Shown: in pieces, positions 7,974 to 17,536 of the stretch
How the letters are laid out: the number at the start of each line of letters is the position of its first letter
Position numbering within the stretch: position 1 is the first letter of the stretch
Source: an uncultured Flammeovirgaceae bacterium
GTDB taxonomy: Bacteria; Bacteroidota; Bacteroidia; Cytophagales; Cyclobacteriaceae
Reading direction: 5' to 3'
DNA: 64,000 nt
NCBI GenBank assembly: GCA_937883755.1
Contig: CAKZYA010000003.1
Location: 1-64,000 of the forward strand
Translations under genes and position numbers: made by a program
The notes under the pieces: model-generated
What the model was told of the DNA's origin: nothing
Seen by the model: only the letters and a program-made list of their open reading frames with translations
Databases searched by the model: none

Positions 7974-9390
7974 CTTAATCGCCAAAAAAGAATTTCTGAC
8001 CGCTCTGCGGGATATTCGCCTGCAAGTTTCCGGTGGTATTTTGCTGATTCTCATGCTCACTGCTGTTCTGGTAGGTAAGCAGGGACAACAGCAGCTACAG
8101 CAGGAGCGGGAAGATGCTCAGGCTGCCATGCGTGCCCAGTGGGTGAATCAGGGTGAAAAGCATCCACACAGTGCAGCGCACTACGGACAATTTGCCTTTA
8201 AGCCTAAACCGGTGCTCAGCTTTTTAGATGTAGGCTTGGATAATTATACCGGAGTATCCGTCTTTTTGGAGGCGCATAAACAGAATGAAATACTGTTTAG
8301 CCGTGCCCAGGACAGCAACGGCATGACCCGTTTCGGAGAAATGACCGCGGCTCTGATCTTTCAGGTGCTGATGCCGTTATTGATCATCTTTCTGACCTTC
8401 AACACTTTTAGTCAGGAACGGGAAGAAGGTACACTGAAGCTCATTCACGGTCAGGGTCTGTCAATGGCCAAGCTTTTCTGGGGTAAAGTAGGCGGTATCT
8501 ACGGCATGGTGCTACTGCTCTTTGTACCGATTATCATTCTAGCCTACCTCATGCTCAACCAGCAGTCAGCCAGTCTGGATACGGAAGTAACCACCAAGTT
8601 CGGAGCAATCACACTAGGCTATGCTATATACTTTTTAGTCTTTGTTATCTTAGGAGCACTGGTTTCGGCCTTCGCCCGCAGTTCGGGGGTGGCATTATTA
8701 ACCTTACTAGGCTTGTGGGTGATTGCCTGCATTATTCTACCAAAGGCCACGACAAATCTAGCTAGCAAACTATACCCCGCTCCTTCCCAATTTGAGTTTC
8801 GGGAAACGATTCGGAATAAGGTGAAAAATGGCATTGACGGTCACAATCCTTCGGATGTCCGTTTGGCGTCACTCAAGGAAGAAGTGCTAGAGGAGCACGG
8901 GGTGGCTACAATAGAAGAGCTGCCTGTCAACTGGAGCGGCATTGCCATGCAAGCAGGAGAAGAATACACCGACCAAGTCTACGATCAGGAATTCTCTAGC
9001 GTAGAATCCATCTTCCACCGTCAGAATCGGCTATCCGAGTGGATAGGTTTTCTGAATCCCTATTTGGCAATTCGCCATCTTTCAATGGCCTTAGCCGGTA
9101 CGGATTTTACTCACCATGTCACCTTTGCCCGCGCTGCCGAAAACTACCGCCGGGACTTTGTGAAGGTGATGAACAAAGACATGGAGGTCAATCACAAGCC
9201 GACCATAGAATATAGCGACTACAAGGTAGGTCAGGAGTTCTGGAGTAGCATTCCTCCCTTCCAGTACGAACTACCCAGTACGGCGAATATTCTTGCTACA
9301 CAATGGCGAAGTGTCGCCGCGCTGTTAGTGTGGCTGGTTGCTCTGGCTCTAATCGGCAACCAATTAGCCTACCGAATACCAAAACTATAA
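7966..9390 (+). CDS. ABC-2 permease with DUF3526-type domain, type A, module 1
   Basis: 474 residues. One N-terminal membrane helix (about 22-40) is followed by an extracytoplasmic section with HPHSAAHYG (66-74) and FLEAHKQN (100-107), then membrane helices with the cytoplasmic turn FSQEREEGTLKLI typical of ABC-2 permeases. A second extracytoplasmic domain carries LPVNWSGIAMQAGEE and LSMALAGTDF. The last helix is at the C-terminus. The same motifs recur in the permeases at 13.9, 23.5 and 29.5 kb. It pairs with the type-B permease two bases downstream. Direction of transport and substrate are unknown. Confidence 0.85.
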   Translation: MLNLIAKKEFLTALRDIRLQVSGGILLILMLTAVLVGKQGQQQLQQEREDAQAAMRAQWVNQGEKHPHSAAHYGQFAFKPKPVLSFLDVGLDNYTGVSVFLEAHKQNEILFSRAQDSNGMTRFGEMTAALIFQVLMPLLIIFLTFNTFSQEREEGTLKLIHGQGLSMAKLFWGKVGGIYGMVLLLFVPIIILAYLMLNQQSASLDTEVTTKFGAITLGYAIYFLVFVILGALVSAFARSSGVALLTLLGLWVIACIILPKATTNLASKLYPAPSQFEFRETIRNKVKNGIDGHNPSDVRLASLKEEVLEEHGVATIEELPVNWSGIAMQAGEEYTDQVYDQEFSSVESIFHRQNRLSEWIGFLNPYLAIRHLSMALAGTDFTHHVTFARAAENYRRDFVKVMNKDMEVNHKPTIEYSDYKVGQEFWSSIPPFQYELPSTANILATQWRSVAALLVWLVALALIGNQLAYRIPKL

Positions 9391-9392
9391 TC

Positions 9393-10706
9393 ATGAAACT
9401 ATTCACCCACATTCTTCAGTACGAGTGGAAATCGCTTTGGCGAAGTAATATTTTGAAAGCACTGTTGCTGGTGGTACTGGGAGCCGGAATATACGGCATT
9501 TACTTCGGTAAGTTTGAGATTGAGAAACAAGAAACCCGCATGGCGCAGGTGCAGCAGTACGAGCGCCAGCAGTTCGACAGTCTCCTTTACTGGTCTACGC
9601 TAGATACTACCTACGAAGCGAATCAAGAGAAGTACCAACAAGCCGTGTCACCAACCGGAGTAGGCTGGAGCAAGCACTTTACCTACTACCTTACCCACGA
9701 TGCCCCGCCTCTGGCCGGTTTATGCCTGGGACAGCGCGATTTGTTTCCGGTCTACTACGGTTTTAATGTGACCGACTTAGCCCGGCAGGTGAACGTAGGG
9801 GAACTAGCCAATCCGATGAAGCTACTGACGGGTAATTTTGATTTATCCTACGTTTTCGTATTCCTGATTCCTCTGCTGATCATTGCTTTGTTTTACAATA
9901 TCTACGCCCGCGAAAAAGAAGGGGGTACGCTATCGCTGCTGCAATCCCAACCTGTGTCGCTCACCACTATTCTAATTAGCAAAGGATTGCTACGGATGCT
10001 GATCGTACTGTTGACCGTTACCGTTCTGTTATTGCTTGGCTTTCTATTGCAAGGTATTTCACTAGCGCAGCAGTTTGGCTTGTTTATGAGTTGGCTGCTG
10101 ATCATTTATGGCTACTGTCTACTATGGACGTTGCTCATGGGTTTGGTCATTAGTCTGAAACGCTCGGCGGCCCTTAGTGCTATGCTCGGTTTAGGGGTAT
10201 GGTTGATTTTCACGCTCATTACTCCTGCCTTACTCAATATGTTTGTATCCGCTCAGGCGCCCCCGCCCAATCGAGCGGAAATGATCCACGCCGTACGAAC
10301 CTTGAATGACCAGAACTGGGAAAAGCCCAAATCTTTCGTCTTTGACCGCTTCTATCAGGAGAATCCCGATTTTCCTTCGGCGGATACGGCTGATTTCAAT
10401 CAGTGGTACTACGCCAGTTTTACGCTACTAGACGACGAAGCTAATGCACTAAAACAACAGTTTGAGGATCAAGTAGCTCAGCGCAATCAGTTGTTAAAGC
10501 GTTGGGAGTGGCTCGCTCCGGCGGCGATGGTACACGAAAAGTTGTCTGCCCTGTCGCAAACGGATCGGCGGAGTCACCAGGATTTTGTTACTGAGATGTA
10601 TGTCTACCATGAGGGGTTGAAAGATATTTACTACGACAAAATATTTTCATCCGAAATGTTTGCCCCCTCCGATCTGGAAACGCTCAGTGTCCGGCTGTCC
10701 GAATGA
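9393..10706 (+). CDS. ABC-2 permease with DUF3526-type domain, type B, module 1
   Basis: 437 residues, partner of the preceding permease and translated almost coupled to it. N-terminal helix (about 20-35), extracytoplasmic region with LCLGQRDLFPVYYG and GNFDLSYV, then five or so membrane helices with YAREKEGGTLSLLQ at the cytoplasmic elbow and a second extracytoplasmic domain before the end. ATG 9393 is chosen over an upstream in-frame start lying inside the previous gene. Unlike type A, it lacks the HPHxxAHYG signature. It ends without an obvious C-terminal helix, shorter than the other type-B copies. Confidence 0.82.
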   Translation: MKLFTHILQYEWKSLWRSNILKALLLVVLGAGIYGIYFGKFEIEKQETRMAQVQQYERQQFDSLLYWSTLDTTYEANQEKYQQAVSPTGVGWSKHFTYYLTHDAPPLAGLCLGQRDLFPVYYGFNVTDLARQVNVGELANPMKLLTGNFDLSYVFVFLIPLLIIALFYNIYAREKEGGTLSLLQSQPVSLTTILISKGLLRMLIVLLTVTVLLLLGFLLQGISLAQQFGLFMSWLLIIYGYCLLWTLLMGLVISLKRSAALSAMLGLGVWLIFTLITPALLNMFVSAQAPPPNRAEMIHAVRTLNDQNWEKPKSFVFDRFYQENPDFPSADTADFNQWYYASFTLLDDEANALKQQFEDQVAQRNQLLKRWEWLAPAAMVHEKLSALSQTDRRSHQDFVTEMYVYHEGLKDIYYDKIFSSEMFAPSDLETLSVRLSE

Positions 10707-10731
10707 TTATCTCCAAGCAATACCCTCGGCC

Positions 10732-11400
10732 ATGAATGAGCAAGAGATAGCCGCTCAACTAGCCCGTCCGCACGGTGAAAGAGCGGCTGAAGTTGGAGAA
10801 AAACTGGCGGCATCTAATCAAACGATGATCCGGAGAGCGATGGATGCCCTCGCCTTGATTCCCGGTGATCAAGTGCTGGAAATTGGTATGGCCGCCGGAC
10901 GGCACGTGGATGAATTGCTGCGGTCTGCCCAGCGTGGATACGCCAAAAGCATCCACTACACGGGCTTGGATATTTCCGAAGACATGGTGCAGGAAGCACA
11001 ACGGATTAATACGTCTTGGGTAGCGGATGGTCAGGCAGAATTTGCCCTGGGTTCTTCTGATCATTTACCCTTTATCGATCGGAAATTTACCAAAATACTA
11101 TCGGTCAATACGCTATATTTCTGGAATCCACTTACCGCACATTTGCAAGAAATTGTTCGCATACTGCAACCGGGCGGACGACTTGTATTGGGGTTTGGCT
11201 CTCGCCATTTTATGCAGCAAATGCCCTTCACCCAGTACGGCTTCAGCATGTATCAGCCGGAAGAAATGGTTGCTCAGTTGCATCACCACGGATTAGAGGT
11301 GGTGGACGTACAGCACCGGAAGGATGTTGGAGACGTGGAAGGGTATCCTGGAATCAAAAAAGATGAGGTCATTCTTACCGCGGTTCACCCAAATCAATAA
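10732..11400 (+). CDS. Class I SAM-dependent methyltransferase
   Basis: A 222-residue cytoplasmic methyltransferase. Motif I VLEIGMAAGRHVDEL (about residues 47-61), the acidic end of strand 2 in YTGLDISEDM, and the post-motif ILQPGGRLVLGFG mark the Rossmann core. The acceptor is unknown; small-molecule methyltransferases of the UbiE/type-11 group look similar. It sits between transporter module 1 and the next TonB receptor on the same strand, so it may modify a transported compound. ATG 10732 is used; an upstream start would overlap the previous gene. It is the only clear biosynthetic-type enzyme within the array before the racemase-like gene at its end. Confidence 0.85.
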   Translation: MNEQEIAAQLARPHGERAAEVGEKLAASNQTMIRRAMDALALIPGDQVLEIGMAAGRHVDELLRSAQRGYAKSIHYTGLDISEDMVQEAQRINTSWVADGQAEFALGSSDHLPFIDRKFTKILSVNTLYFWNPLTAHLQEIVRILQPGGRLVLGFGSRHFMQQMPFTQYGFSMYQPEEMVAQLHHHGLEVVDVQHRKDVGDVEGYPGIKKDEVILTAVHPNQ

Positions 11401-11437
11401 TCATATTACTTCAATTTCTATCTATCCTAAACCAACT

Positions 11438-13942
11438 ATGAAGCAAAAGTTACTATTGTTTGTATTATTCGTATCAGTCAGTTTCTCGTCTTTAGCTCAG
11501 GTTATCGTAACTGGGCAAGTGTTGGATCTGCGACAAACTCCGGTGCCCAGAGCTACTGTTTTACTCAGCAATGATGGTGATGAGCAAGGCGTAGTTACTG
11601 ACCTGGACGGCAACTTTGAACTCACTCTCTCGGATACTGGGATCTATGAAATGGAAATCCGATTCGTAGGCTACCAACCCTACCAAGAAACCCAAACCTT
11701 CGTTGAATCTCGCTCCTACGACTTGGGTACTTTGTCGTTGACCGAACTAACCCGTCAACTCCAGTCGGTGGAGGTGCTGGGGCGGGTTCAGCGCGACTAC
11801 CAGAGTATCTACTCCTTTTCGGCGACTAAAACCGCCATTGAGAACCAGGAATTGCCGCAGTCAATCTCTACGGTGACCAAAGAACTGATGGACGACCGAC
11901 AGGCCTTTCAGCTAGCCGATGCCGTAGAAATGGTCAGTGGTGTTACGCCCTCCAGCTTTTATAATCAGTACAACATCCGGGGCATTAGCCAGAACGAGGA
12001 AGGGCAAATTATCAACGGCTTGCGTACTCGGCAGTACTATTTCTTGCAGCCTATTACCTCGCATATTGAACGAGTAGAAGTGCTCAAAGGCCCAGCTTCG
12101 GTGACATTCTCTTCGGTAGACCCCGGTGGCAGCATCAATATGGTGACCAAAAAACCGCTGGAGGAAGATCGTAAATCAGTGAGTATGAGTGTAGGTAGTT
12201 TTAGTACGATGCGGGGCACCCTGGACTTTACGGGGCCGCTGAATAAATCCAAGACTCTGCTTTATCGACTCAATGCTGCGGTGCAGGAAGCTAAATCGTA
12301 TCGTGACCTGGTGTCTAATGATGCGCTACTCATCACCCCATCAATCAGCTATATCCCCAGCGACCGCACTGCCATCAATGTGGAGATGATCTATAGCAAT
12401 AGTGATGGGACGCTTGATCGGGGACAACCCATTTTTGGAGCTACCGCTGGGGTCACTGACCTCAACAGCACGCCGATTAGCTTGAACCTAGGGGCGACGA
12501 ACGATTACTTCTCGTCTCAGGAACTTACTCTAATGGCTAATCTGGCGCATAAACTTACGGATAACATTAGCGTGAATGCGTCCTATATGAAACATACTTG
12601 GACCGAAGACCTCCAGGAGCATCGAACGCTCAATGCCTTTGCAGTAGATATTGATAATCAGCCGGTTACTAGTCTAGCCGCCATGCGCTTTATCCAGCGA
12701 CAACAGTTCTGGGACACGGATAACCTCAACGCTTACTTCAATGTGGATTTTACGACCGGAGAGGTTTCGCACCAACTATTAGTAGGGTACGACCTGAGCC
12801 GATGGCATAAAACCCAGGGCGGTGGACAAAACTCAGCCCGAGGCTTTCGACTTACCGATGGTACCGTCACCCGAAGCTTTGATCCCGAGAATGCCGATGC
12901 TTACGAGACCATCACCATAGGCGATCGGGTTTTACCCGCTCCCAATGTGGCGCACTTCGATTTGGCTAATCCCCGCTACACGATTAAAAACCCCGAAGAT
13001 TATGTGATCGACTCCCGCTTTGCCGTACCCTCCGCCCTGACGACTACTCACGCCATTTATCTGCAAGAGCAATTGCGGTTCGGTCGGTTTTTGGCACTAC
13101 TTAGCCTGCGGCAAGAATGGTTTGAAGATATTACCAATTATGATGCTCCCGGCGAAGCTTCCTTCACCAATACGGCGCTGATTCCCCGCGTAGGACTTAC
13201 CTACGAACTCACTGATCAAATCAATGTGTACGCTACTTACCTGGAAGGATTTCAGCCGCAGTCGAACACTGTTACACTTATGCCGAGCACCGGAGCCTTC
13301 TTTTGGGATCCAAACTCTCCGGCTCGTTTTGATCCCCTTATCAGCGATCTGAAAGAAATTGGGGCGAAAGGGGAATTTTTTGACCGAAGAATCACCAGTA
13401 GCGTAGCGATATACGAAATCAACCAGGAAAACATTCTGATCAATGCTAACCTGCCTGCTTTTCCGGATTCGTTGGTACAACGGGGGGCTGACCGCAGCCG
13501 AGGTTTTGAATGGGAAATAGCGGGCTATGTACTGCCCAACTGGCAGGTGAACGCCACCTACAGCTATATCGATGCGCAGATTGTGGTAGATCAGGATGAG
13601 ACACTCGAGGGCGAGCGCAAAGAAAACACTCCGGCGCACAGCATGAACCTGTGGACGCGCTATAACTTTTCTCCGAATACTCCGCTTCAGGACTTAGGAG
13701 TCGGGCTAGGTTTGCAGTACAATAGCAGTCAAATCCCGTGGTTTACCCGCGACTTTACCATACCCGACTACGCCGTTATGGATATGGCGTTTTACTATAA
13801 TCCCACTAAGTCCAAAGTTCAACTAGCCCTGAACGTCAATAATGTACTGAATACTACCTACTGGGTAGGGGCGCAAAATTATCTTCGACTGTTCCCGGGC
13901 GCCCCTCGTAATTTCTTACTCACGGCCACCTATACTTTCTAA
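11438..13942 (+). CDS. TonB-dependent siderophore-type receptor, module 2
   Basis: 834 residues. Signal peptide ending in SLAQ, carboxypeptidase-regulatory-like domain (about 25-105, with GQVLDLRQTPVPRATV and GNFELTL), plug with QELPQSISTVTKELM, YNIRGISQNEEG and VEVLKGPASVTFSSVDPGGS, then the barrel ending in an aromatic FLLTATYTF. The plug signature is that of FhuA/FpvA-like ferric-siderophore receptors, so a metallophore ligand is likely. It is followed after 4 bases by a permease pair, giving the receptor-transporter order seen again in this array. ATG 11438 gives the normal signal peptide. Confidence 0.9.
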   Translation: MKQKLLLFVLFVSVSFSSLAQVIVTGQVLDLRQTPVPRATVLLSNDGDEQGVVTDLDGNFELTLSDTGIYEMEIRFVGYQPYQETQTFVESRSYDLGTLSLTELTRQLQSVEVLGRVQRDYQSIYSFSATKTAIENQELPQSISTVTKELMDDRQAFQLADAVEMVSGVTPSSFYNQYNIRGISQNEEGQIINGLRTRQYYFLQPITSHIERVEVLKGPASVTFSSVDPGGSINMVTKKPLEEDRKSVSMSVGSFSTMRGTLDFTGPLNKSKTLLYRLNAAVQEAKSYRDLVSNDALLITPSISYIPSDRTAINVEMIYSNSDGTLDRGQPIFGATAGVTDLNSTPISLNLGATNDYFSSQELTLMANLAHKLTDNISVNASYMKHTWTEDLQEHRTLNAFAVDIDNQPVTSLAAMRFIQRQQFWDTDNLNAYFNVDFTTGEVSHQLLVGYDLSRWHKTQGGGQNSARGFRLTDGTVTRSFDPENADAYETITIGDRVLPAPNVAHFDLANPRYTIKNPEDYVIDSRFAVPSALTTTHAIYLQEQLRFGRFLALLSLRQEWFEDITNYDAPGEASFTNTALIPRVGLTYELTDQINVYATYLEGFQPQSNTVTLMPSTGAFFWDPNSPARFDPLISDLKEIGAKGEFFDRRITSSVAIYEINQENILINANLPAFPDSLVQRGADRSRGFEWEIAGYVLPNWQVNATYSYIDAQIVVDQDETLEGERKENTPAHSMNLWTRYNFSPNTPLQDLGVGLGLQYNSSQIPWFTRDFTIPDYAVMDMAFYYNPTKSKVQLALNVNNVLNTTYWVGAQNYLRLFPGAPRNFLLTATYTF

Positions 13943-13946
13943 GTCT

Positions 13947-15413
13947 ATGCTTAATGAAACTTCGCGATTAATTGCCCGGCAATTCTGGTCGTCTACTTTC
14001 CGGTCGGGAGTTGTTTACCCGATTTTGGGTTTATGGCTACTGATGGTCGCCTATGCCGCGTACAGCGGATGGAAGAGCTACACTACGCATAACCATATTC
14101 GCTCCCACTATCAGCAAACGGCTCGGGAGAGCTGGGAGAATAACCCCGACAAGCACCCACACCGTATGGCGCACTATGGCTCCTTTGCTTTTCGCCTCAA
14201 GCACCCATTGAGTATGTTTGATTTTGGACTGGAAAGCTTCACTGGGAATGCTGTATTTCTAGAAGCTCACAAGCAAAATTCAGTTAACTTTTCTGAGGCT
14301 AGTTTCTCTACCGGCTTGCTCCGGTTTGGGGAAATCAGCCTGGCGATGCTACTCCAGGTGATTCTTCCGCTTATCATCTTTTTCCTCGGTTTCTCTGCGG
14401 TAGCTGCCGAACGGGAACACGAAACCCTGCGGATGATCCTAAGCCAGGGGGTGAGTTGGAAAGAGGTGCTGATGGGTAAATCCCTGGGGTTAACAGTATT
14501 GGCCCTCTTATTTTTTCTTCCGGTAGTGCTGATAACCTTCCTGTTATTGCTATTCAGCGAGGGGGAAGTGCTAGCGACTACCGATGGGTGGCTACGCTTT
14601 AGTGGGATCGTCATCAGCTATGTGTTGTTTTTAATAATTACCAGTGTGGTCACCGTGCTGATTTCAGCGGCCAGTAAATCTTCTAAAGGGGCGCTGGTCA
14701 AGTTGCTAGCAGTATGGCTGTTCCTGATTGTCCTGCTGCCTCGTACTACGCAGGCACTAGGAAGCTACGTGTATCCGGCCCCCTCTCGGGTTGAGTTCGA
14801 GGCCAATACCGAAGAAGAGCTGATTCAGATCGGTGATAGCCATAATCCCGACGACCCGCACTTCAATGCGTTGAAGGACTCGCTACTGTCTGTGTACCAA
14901 GTCAGCTCGGTTAAGGAGCTGCCCTTCAACTACAGCGGCTTCGTGATGCGCGAAGGGGAAAGAATTAGTGCCGAGATTTATAACCGCCATCTTGAGTCAC
15001 TGCATCGCACCTATCAGCAGCAGAACCGATTTACGCAACTCACGGCCTTAATTAATCCTTACGTAGCCGTAAAAACGGTTTCTATGGCTTTGGCAGGCAC
15101 TGATTTTACCTCGTACCGAGATTTTCAGCAGCAAGCCGAAACGTACCGCTATCAACTGGCGCAAACCATGAATGAACTTCAGATGGAACTGATTAGCAAT
15201 CGTGCTCCGGCGCCGGGTGAAGGCCCTTACGCCATTAGCCGACAGTACTGGAGCGAATTTCCTGACTTTGAGTACGAGTGGCCGGCACTCCGGTTTGCTT
15301 CACTAGGTACCGTTGTGCGGGGCGGAGGATGGTCGTGGGTAGCATTACTTATTTGGGGAGTAGCTTCTGTAGGAATGCTGACTTACCAAGCAAAACGAGC
15401 AAAAGTATTTTAG
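13947..15413 (+). CDS. ABC-2 permease with DUF3526-type domain, type A, module 2
   Basis: 488 residues, homologous to the permease at 7966. HPHRMAHYG at 70-78, VFLEAHKQN near 103-111, ABC-2 elbow AAEREHETLRMIL, LPFNYSGFVMREGE, and VSMALAGTDF. Membrane helices: one near 23-40, a cluster at about 130-265, and a final one near 455-475. The arrangement puts the conserved His motifs outside the cytoplasm. It follows its receptor by four bases and precedes the type-B partner by two bases. Note the order receptor-permeases-ATPase here, against ATPase-permeases in module 1. Confidence 0.85.
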   Translation: MLNETSRLIARQFWSSTFRSGVVYPILGLWLLMVAYAAYSGWKSYTTHNHIRSHYQQTARESWENNPDKHPHRMAHYGSFAFRLKHPLSMFDFGLESFTGNAVFLEAHKQNSVNFSEASFSTGLLRFGEISLAMLLQVILPLIIFFLGFSAVAAEREHETLRMILSQGVSWKEVLMGKSLGLTVLALLFFLPVVLITFLLLLFSEGEVLATTDGWLRFSGIVISYVLFLIITSVVTVLISAASKSSKGALVKLLAVWLFLIVLLPRTTQALGSYVYPAPSRVEFEANTEEELIQIGDSHNPDDPHFNALKDSLLSVYQVSSVKELPFNYSGFVMREGERISAEIYNRHLESLHRTYQQQNRFTQLTALINPYVAVKTVSMALAGTDFTSYRDFQQQAETYRYQLAQTMNELQMELISNRAPAPGEGPYAISRQYWSEFPDFEYEWPALRFASLGTVVRGGGWSWVALLIWGVASVGMLTYQAKRAKVF

Positions 15414-15415
15414 CT

Positions 15416-16768
15416 ATGTATCGGTTACTCACCAAACAATTTATCCGCTCCCGATCCACCGTGATCGTTACCCTGCTGGTTCTCGCCTTAGGTATTATTA
15501 GTGTGCTGATGGGCGAGCAGTTTCTGAATAAACAACAACGGGCCATAGACGAAGTGGCTCATTATCAGCAAGAGCATATTCAACAGAATGCTCAATGGCA
15601 TGCCGATGATCTGGGACTACTGCTGTACTATCTGCGGTTTACGTTTATTAACTCATTTGATCCCCTTACGGCGTTATCTATTGGGCAGCGCGATGTCAAT
15701 TCCAGCATACAACGGGTCACTATTCGGGGGCTGGAGGGGCAGAAGTACGATACCGATCTGCATAACCCTACGAACTTACAAGTAGGCAACCTGGACTTTG
15801 GCTTTGTTATCATCTATCTATTTCCGTTACTCATCATTGCTTTCACCTATGATCTGCTCTCAGAAGAAAAGGAGGGCGGCACTTGGCGACTGATTAGCAG
15901 CCAAGCTAGCTCGCCTTTGCTGTACCTCAGATATAAGTTATCTGTCCGGGTAGGGCTGGTTTATGCCGTGTGGTTTCTACTGTGGGTCTGTGCACAGCTT
16001 AAGCTACCGCTCTCGTTGGATATGAACACCTTGGTATTCATCGTTTTGAGCGGATTGTATCTGGTTTTTTGGCTGGCTTTATGCGCTTGGGTGGTATCCT
16101 GGCAACGATCTTCCAGCTTCAATGCGCTTAGCTTGCTTTCGGTATGGGTAGTTTTAGCGGTGCTGTTACCCGCTTCTCTAAATAGTTTACTAGCCAACCT
16201 TTACCCAGTTCCTGAAGCGTTGAGCACGATGGTAGAGCAACGGGACGGCTACCACGAAAAGTGGGATCTGGAAAAAGAGACCACGATGAACAGCTTTTTT
16301 GCGGAGTATCCCCAGTATCAAAAATACTCGGTGCCGGAGGAAGGCTTTAGCTGGCTGTGGTACTACGCTATGGTGCATCTGGGCGATGCTGAGTCGCGCC
16401 AATCAAGCGAAGCTATGCGCGAAAAAATAAGGCAACGGGAGCAGGCGAGTCGCATTGCCGCTTGGTTCATTCCGCCATTGCACACCCAACTACTGTTCAA
16501 CGATTTGGCGCAGAGCAGTCTGGATAATTACCTGTCATTTCTGGATGGCACCGAAGACTTTCACGAAAAAATGCGGCTGTATTTCTACCCGAAGATTTTT
16601 GAAGAGGCCTCCGTAGGAAAAGAGAATTGGGAAAGTTTTACGCCCGAATATTTCGCAGATGCCCCAGAAGTAAACGGGGTTTTAGCATTTGCGCCGCTAC
16701 TGCTTCTCACCATCGGGTTATTTGCATTTGCTGTCCTCAATGCCAGAAAATTGAAGGCCCTCGAGTGA
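15416..16768 (+). CDS. ABC-2 permease with DUF3526-type domain, type B, module 2
   Basis: 450 residues, counterpart of the type-B permease of module 1: ALSIGQRDVNSSIQ, VGNLDFGFVIIYLFPLLIIAF, elbow LSEEKEGGTWRLI, and a C-terminal helix (about 425-443). ATG 15416 lies three bases after the previous stop; a longer upstream reading overlaps the neighbouring permease and is rejected. It forms a heteromeric transporter with the type-A permease and the ATPase at 16.8 kb. Confidence 0.82.
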   Translation: MYRLLTKQFIRSRSTVIVTLLVLALGIISVLMGEQFLNKQQRAIDEVAHYQQEHIQQNAQWHADDLGLLLYYLRFTFINSFDPLTALSIGQRDVNSSIQRVTIRGLEGQKYDTDLHNPTNLQVGNLDFGFVIIYLFPLLIIAFTYDLLSEEKEGGTWRLISSQASSPLLYLRYKLSVRVGLVYAVWFLLWVCAQLKLPLSLDMNTLVFIVLSGLYLVFWLALCAWVVSWQRSSSFNALSLLSVWVVLAVLLPASLNSLLANLYPVPEALSTMVEQRDGYHEKWDLEKETTMNSFFAEYPQYQKYSVPEEGFSWLWYYAMVHLGDAESRQSSEAMREKIRQREQASRIAAWFIPPLHTQLLFNDLAQSSLDNYLSFLDGTEDFHEKMRLYFYPKIFEEASVGKENWESFTPEYFADAPEVNGVLAFAPLLLLTIGLFAFAVLNARKLKALE

Positions 16769-16804
16769 GTGTCTGCCTAATAAAACTGATTAAAAACTTT
16801 ACCT

Positions 16805-17506
16805 ATGCTACAAGCTATCAATCTTACTAAATCTTACGGGGCGTTTACCGCCCTCAATAATCTTAACCTTTCGGTACAGGCCGGAGATATTTTCTGTTTG
16901 CTAGGAGCGAACGGGGCGGGTAAGTCCACCACGATCAATCTGTTCCTCAACTTCATTGAACCTACTGAGGGGCAAGCTACGATCGACACGCTGGACGTTA
17001 GCCAACACCCTAAAAAAACGAAACAGCTACTATCCTATATTCCGGAAAACCTACGATTATACCCCAACCTTACCGGGCTAGAGAATCTGGAGTTTTTCTG
17101 TCGATTAGGAGGCAAACGCCACACCAACGATCAATTGCAAGAACTGCTATTGCAGTCGGGCTTACAAGCTGATTTTATTCACCAGCGGGTGAGCAACTAC
17201 TCCAAAGGAATGCGCCAGAAAGTGGGTATTGCCCTGGCTCGTGCCCGACAGGCCAAAGTACTACTGCTGGATGAACCAACGTCCGGCCTAGACCCCAAAG
17301 CCAGCAATGAATTTTCCGAACTGCTACTGGACATGAAGGAAAAAGGAGTAACCACCCTAATGGCTACGCACGATCTGTTTCGGGCGAAAGACACCGGCAC
17401 CCACATTGGTATTATGAAGGAAGGAGTGCTAGTGGAGCAGTTTGCAACAGCTGAGGTCAGCTTTCAAGATTTGGAGCAATTGTACCTCAAGCATATGCAC
17501 AACTAA
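16805..17506 (+). CDS. ABC transporter ATPase, module 2
   Basis: A 233-residue ATPase very close to the module 1 ATPase: GANGAGKST Walker A (about 34-42), YIPENLRLYPNLTG, signature YSKGMRQKVGIALARA, Walker B VLLLDEPTSGLDP, LMATHDLFRAKDTGTHIGIM. It closes module 2 behind its permeases and is followed after 30 bases by a TonB receptor. The strong likeness to module 1 suggests duplication inside this locus. Confidence 0.92.
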   Translation: MLQAINLTKSYGAFTALNNLNLSVQAGDIFCLLGANGAGKSTTINLFLNFIEPTEGQATIDTLDVSQHPKKTKQLLSYIPENLRLYPNLTGLENLEFFCRLGGKRHTNDQLQELLLQSGLQADFIHQRVSNYSKGMRQKVGIALARARQAKVLLLDEPTSGLDPKASNEFSELLLDMKEKGVTTLMATHDLFRAKDTGTHIGIMKEGVLVEQFATAEVSFQDLEQLYLKHMHN

Positions 17507-17536
17507 ACGTTTACAGTGGCTTTACGCTGTTTCACT

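Noticed and set aside
10660-10731. Longer methyltransferase starting inside the previous permease gene
   Set aside because: The extra 24 residues overlap the permease coding end in another frame and lack methyltransferase likeness.
13097-13639. 180-codon minus-strand frame within the TonB receptor
   Set aside because: Shadow frame of the receptor gene; same for long opposite-strand frames at 21694-22239, 25925-26359 and 30701-31282.
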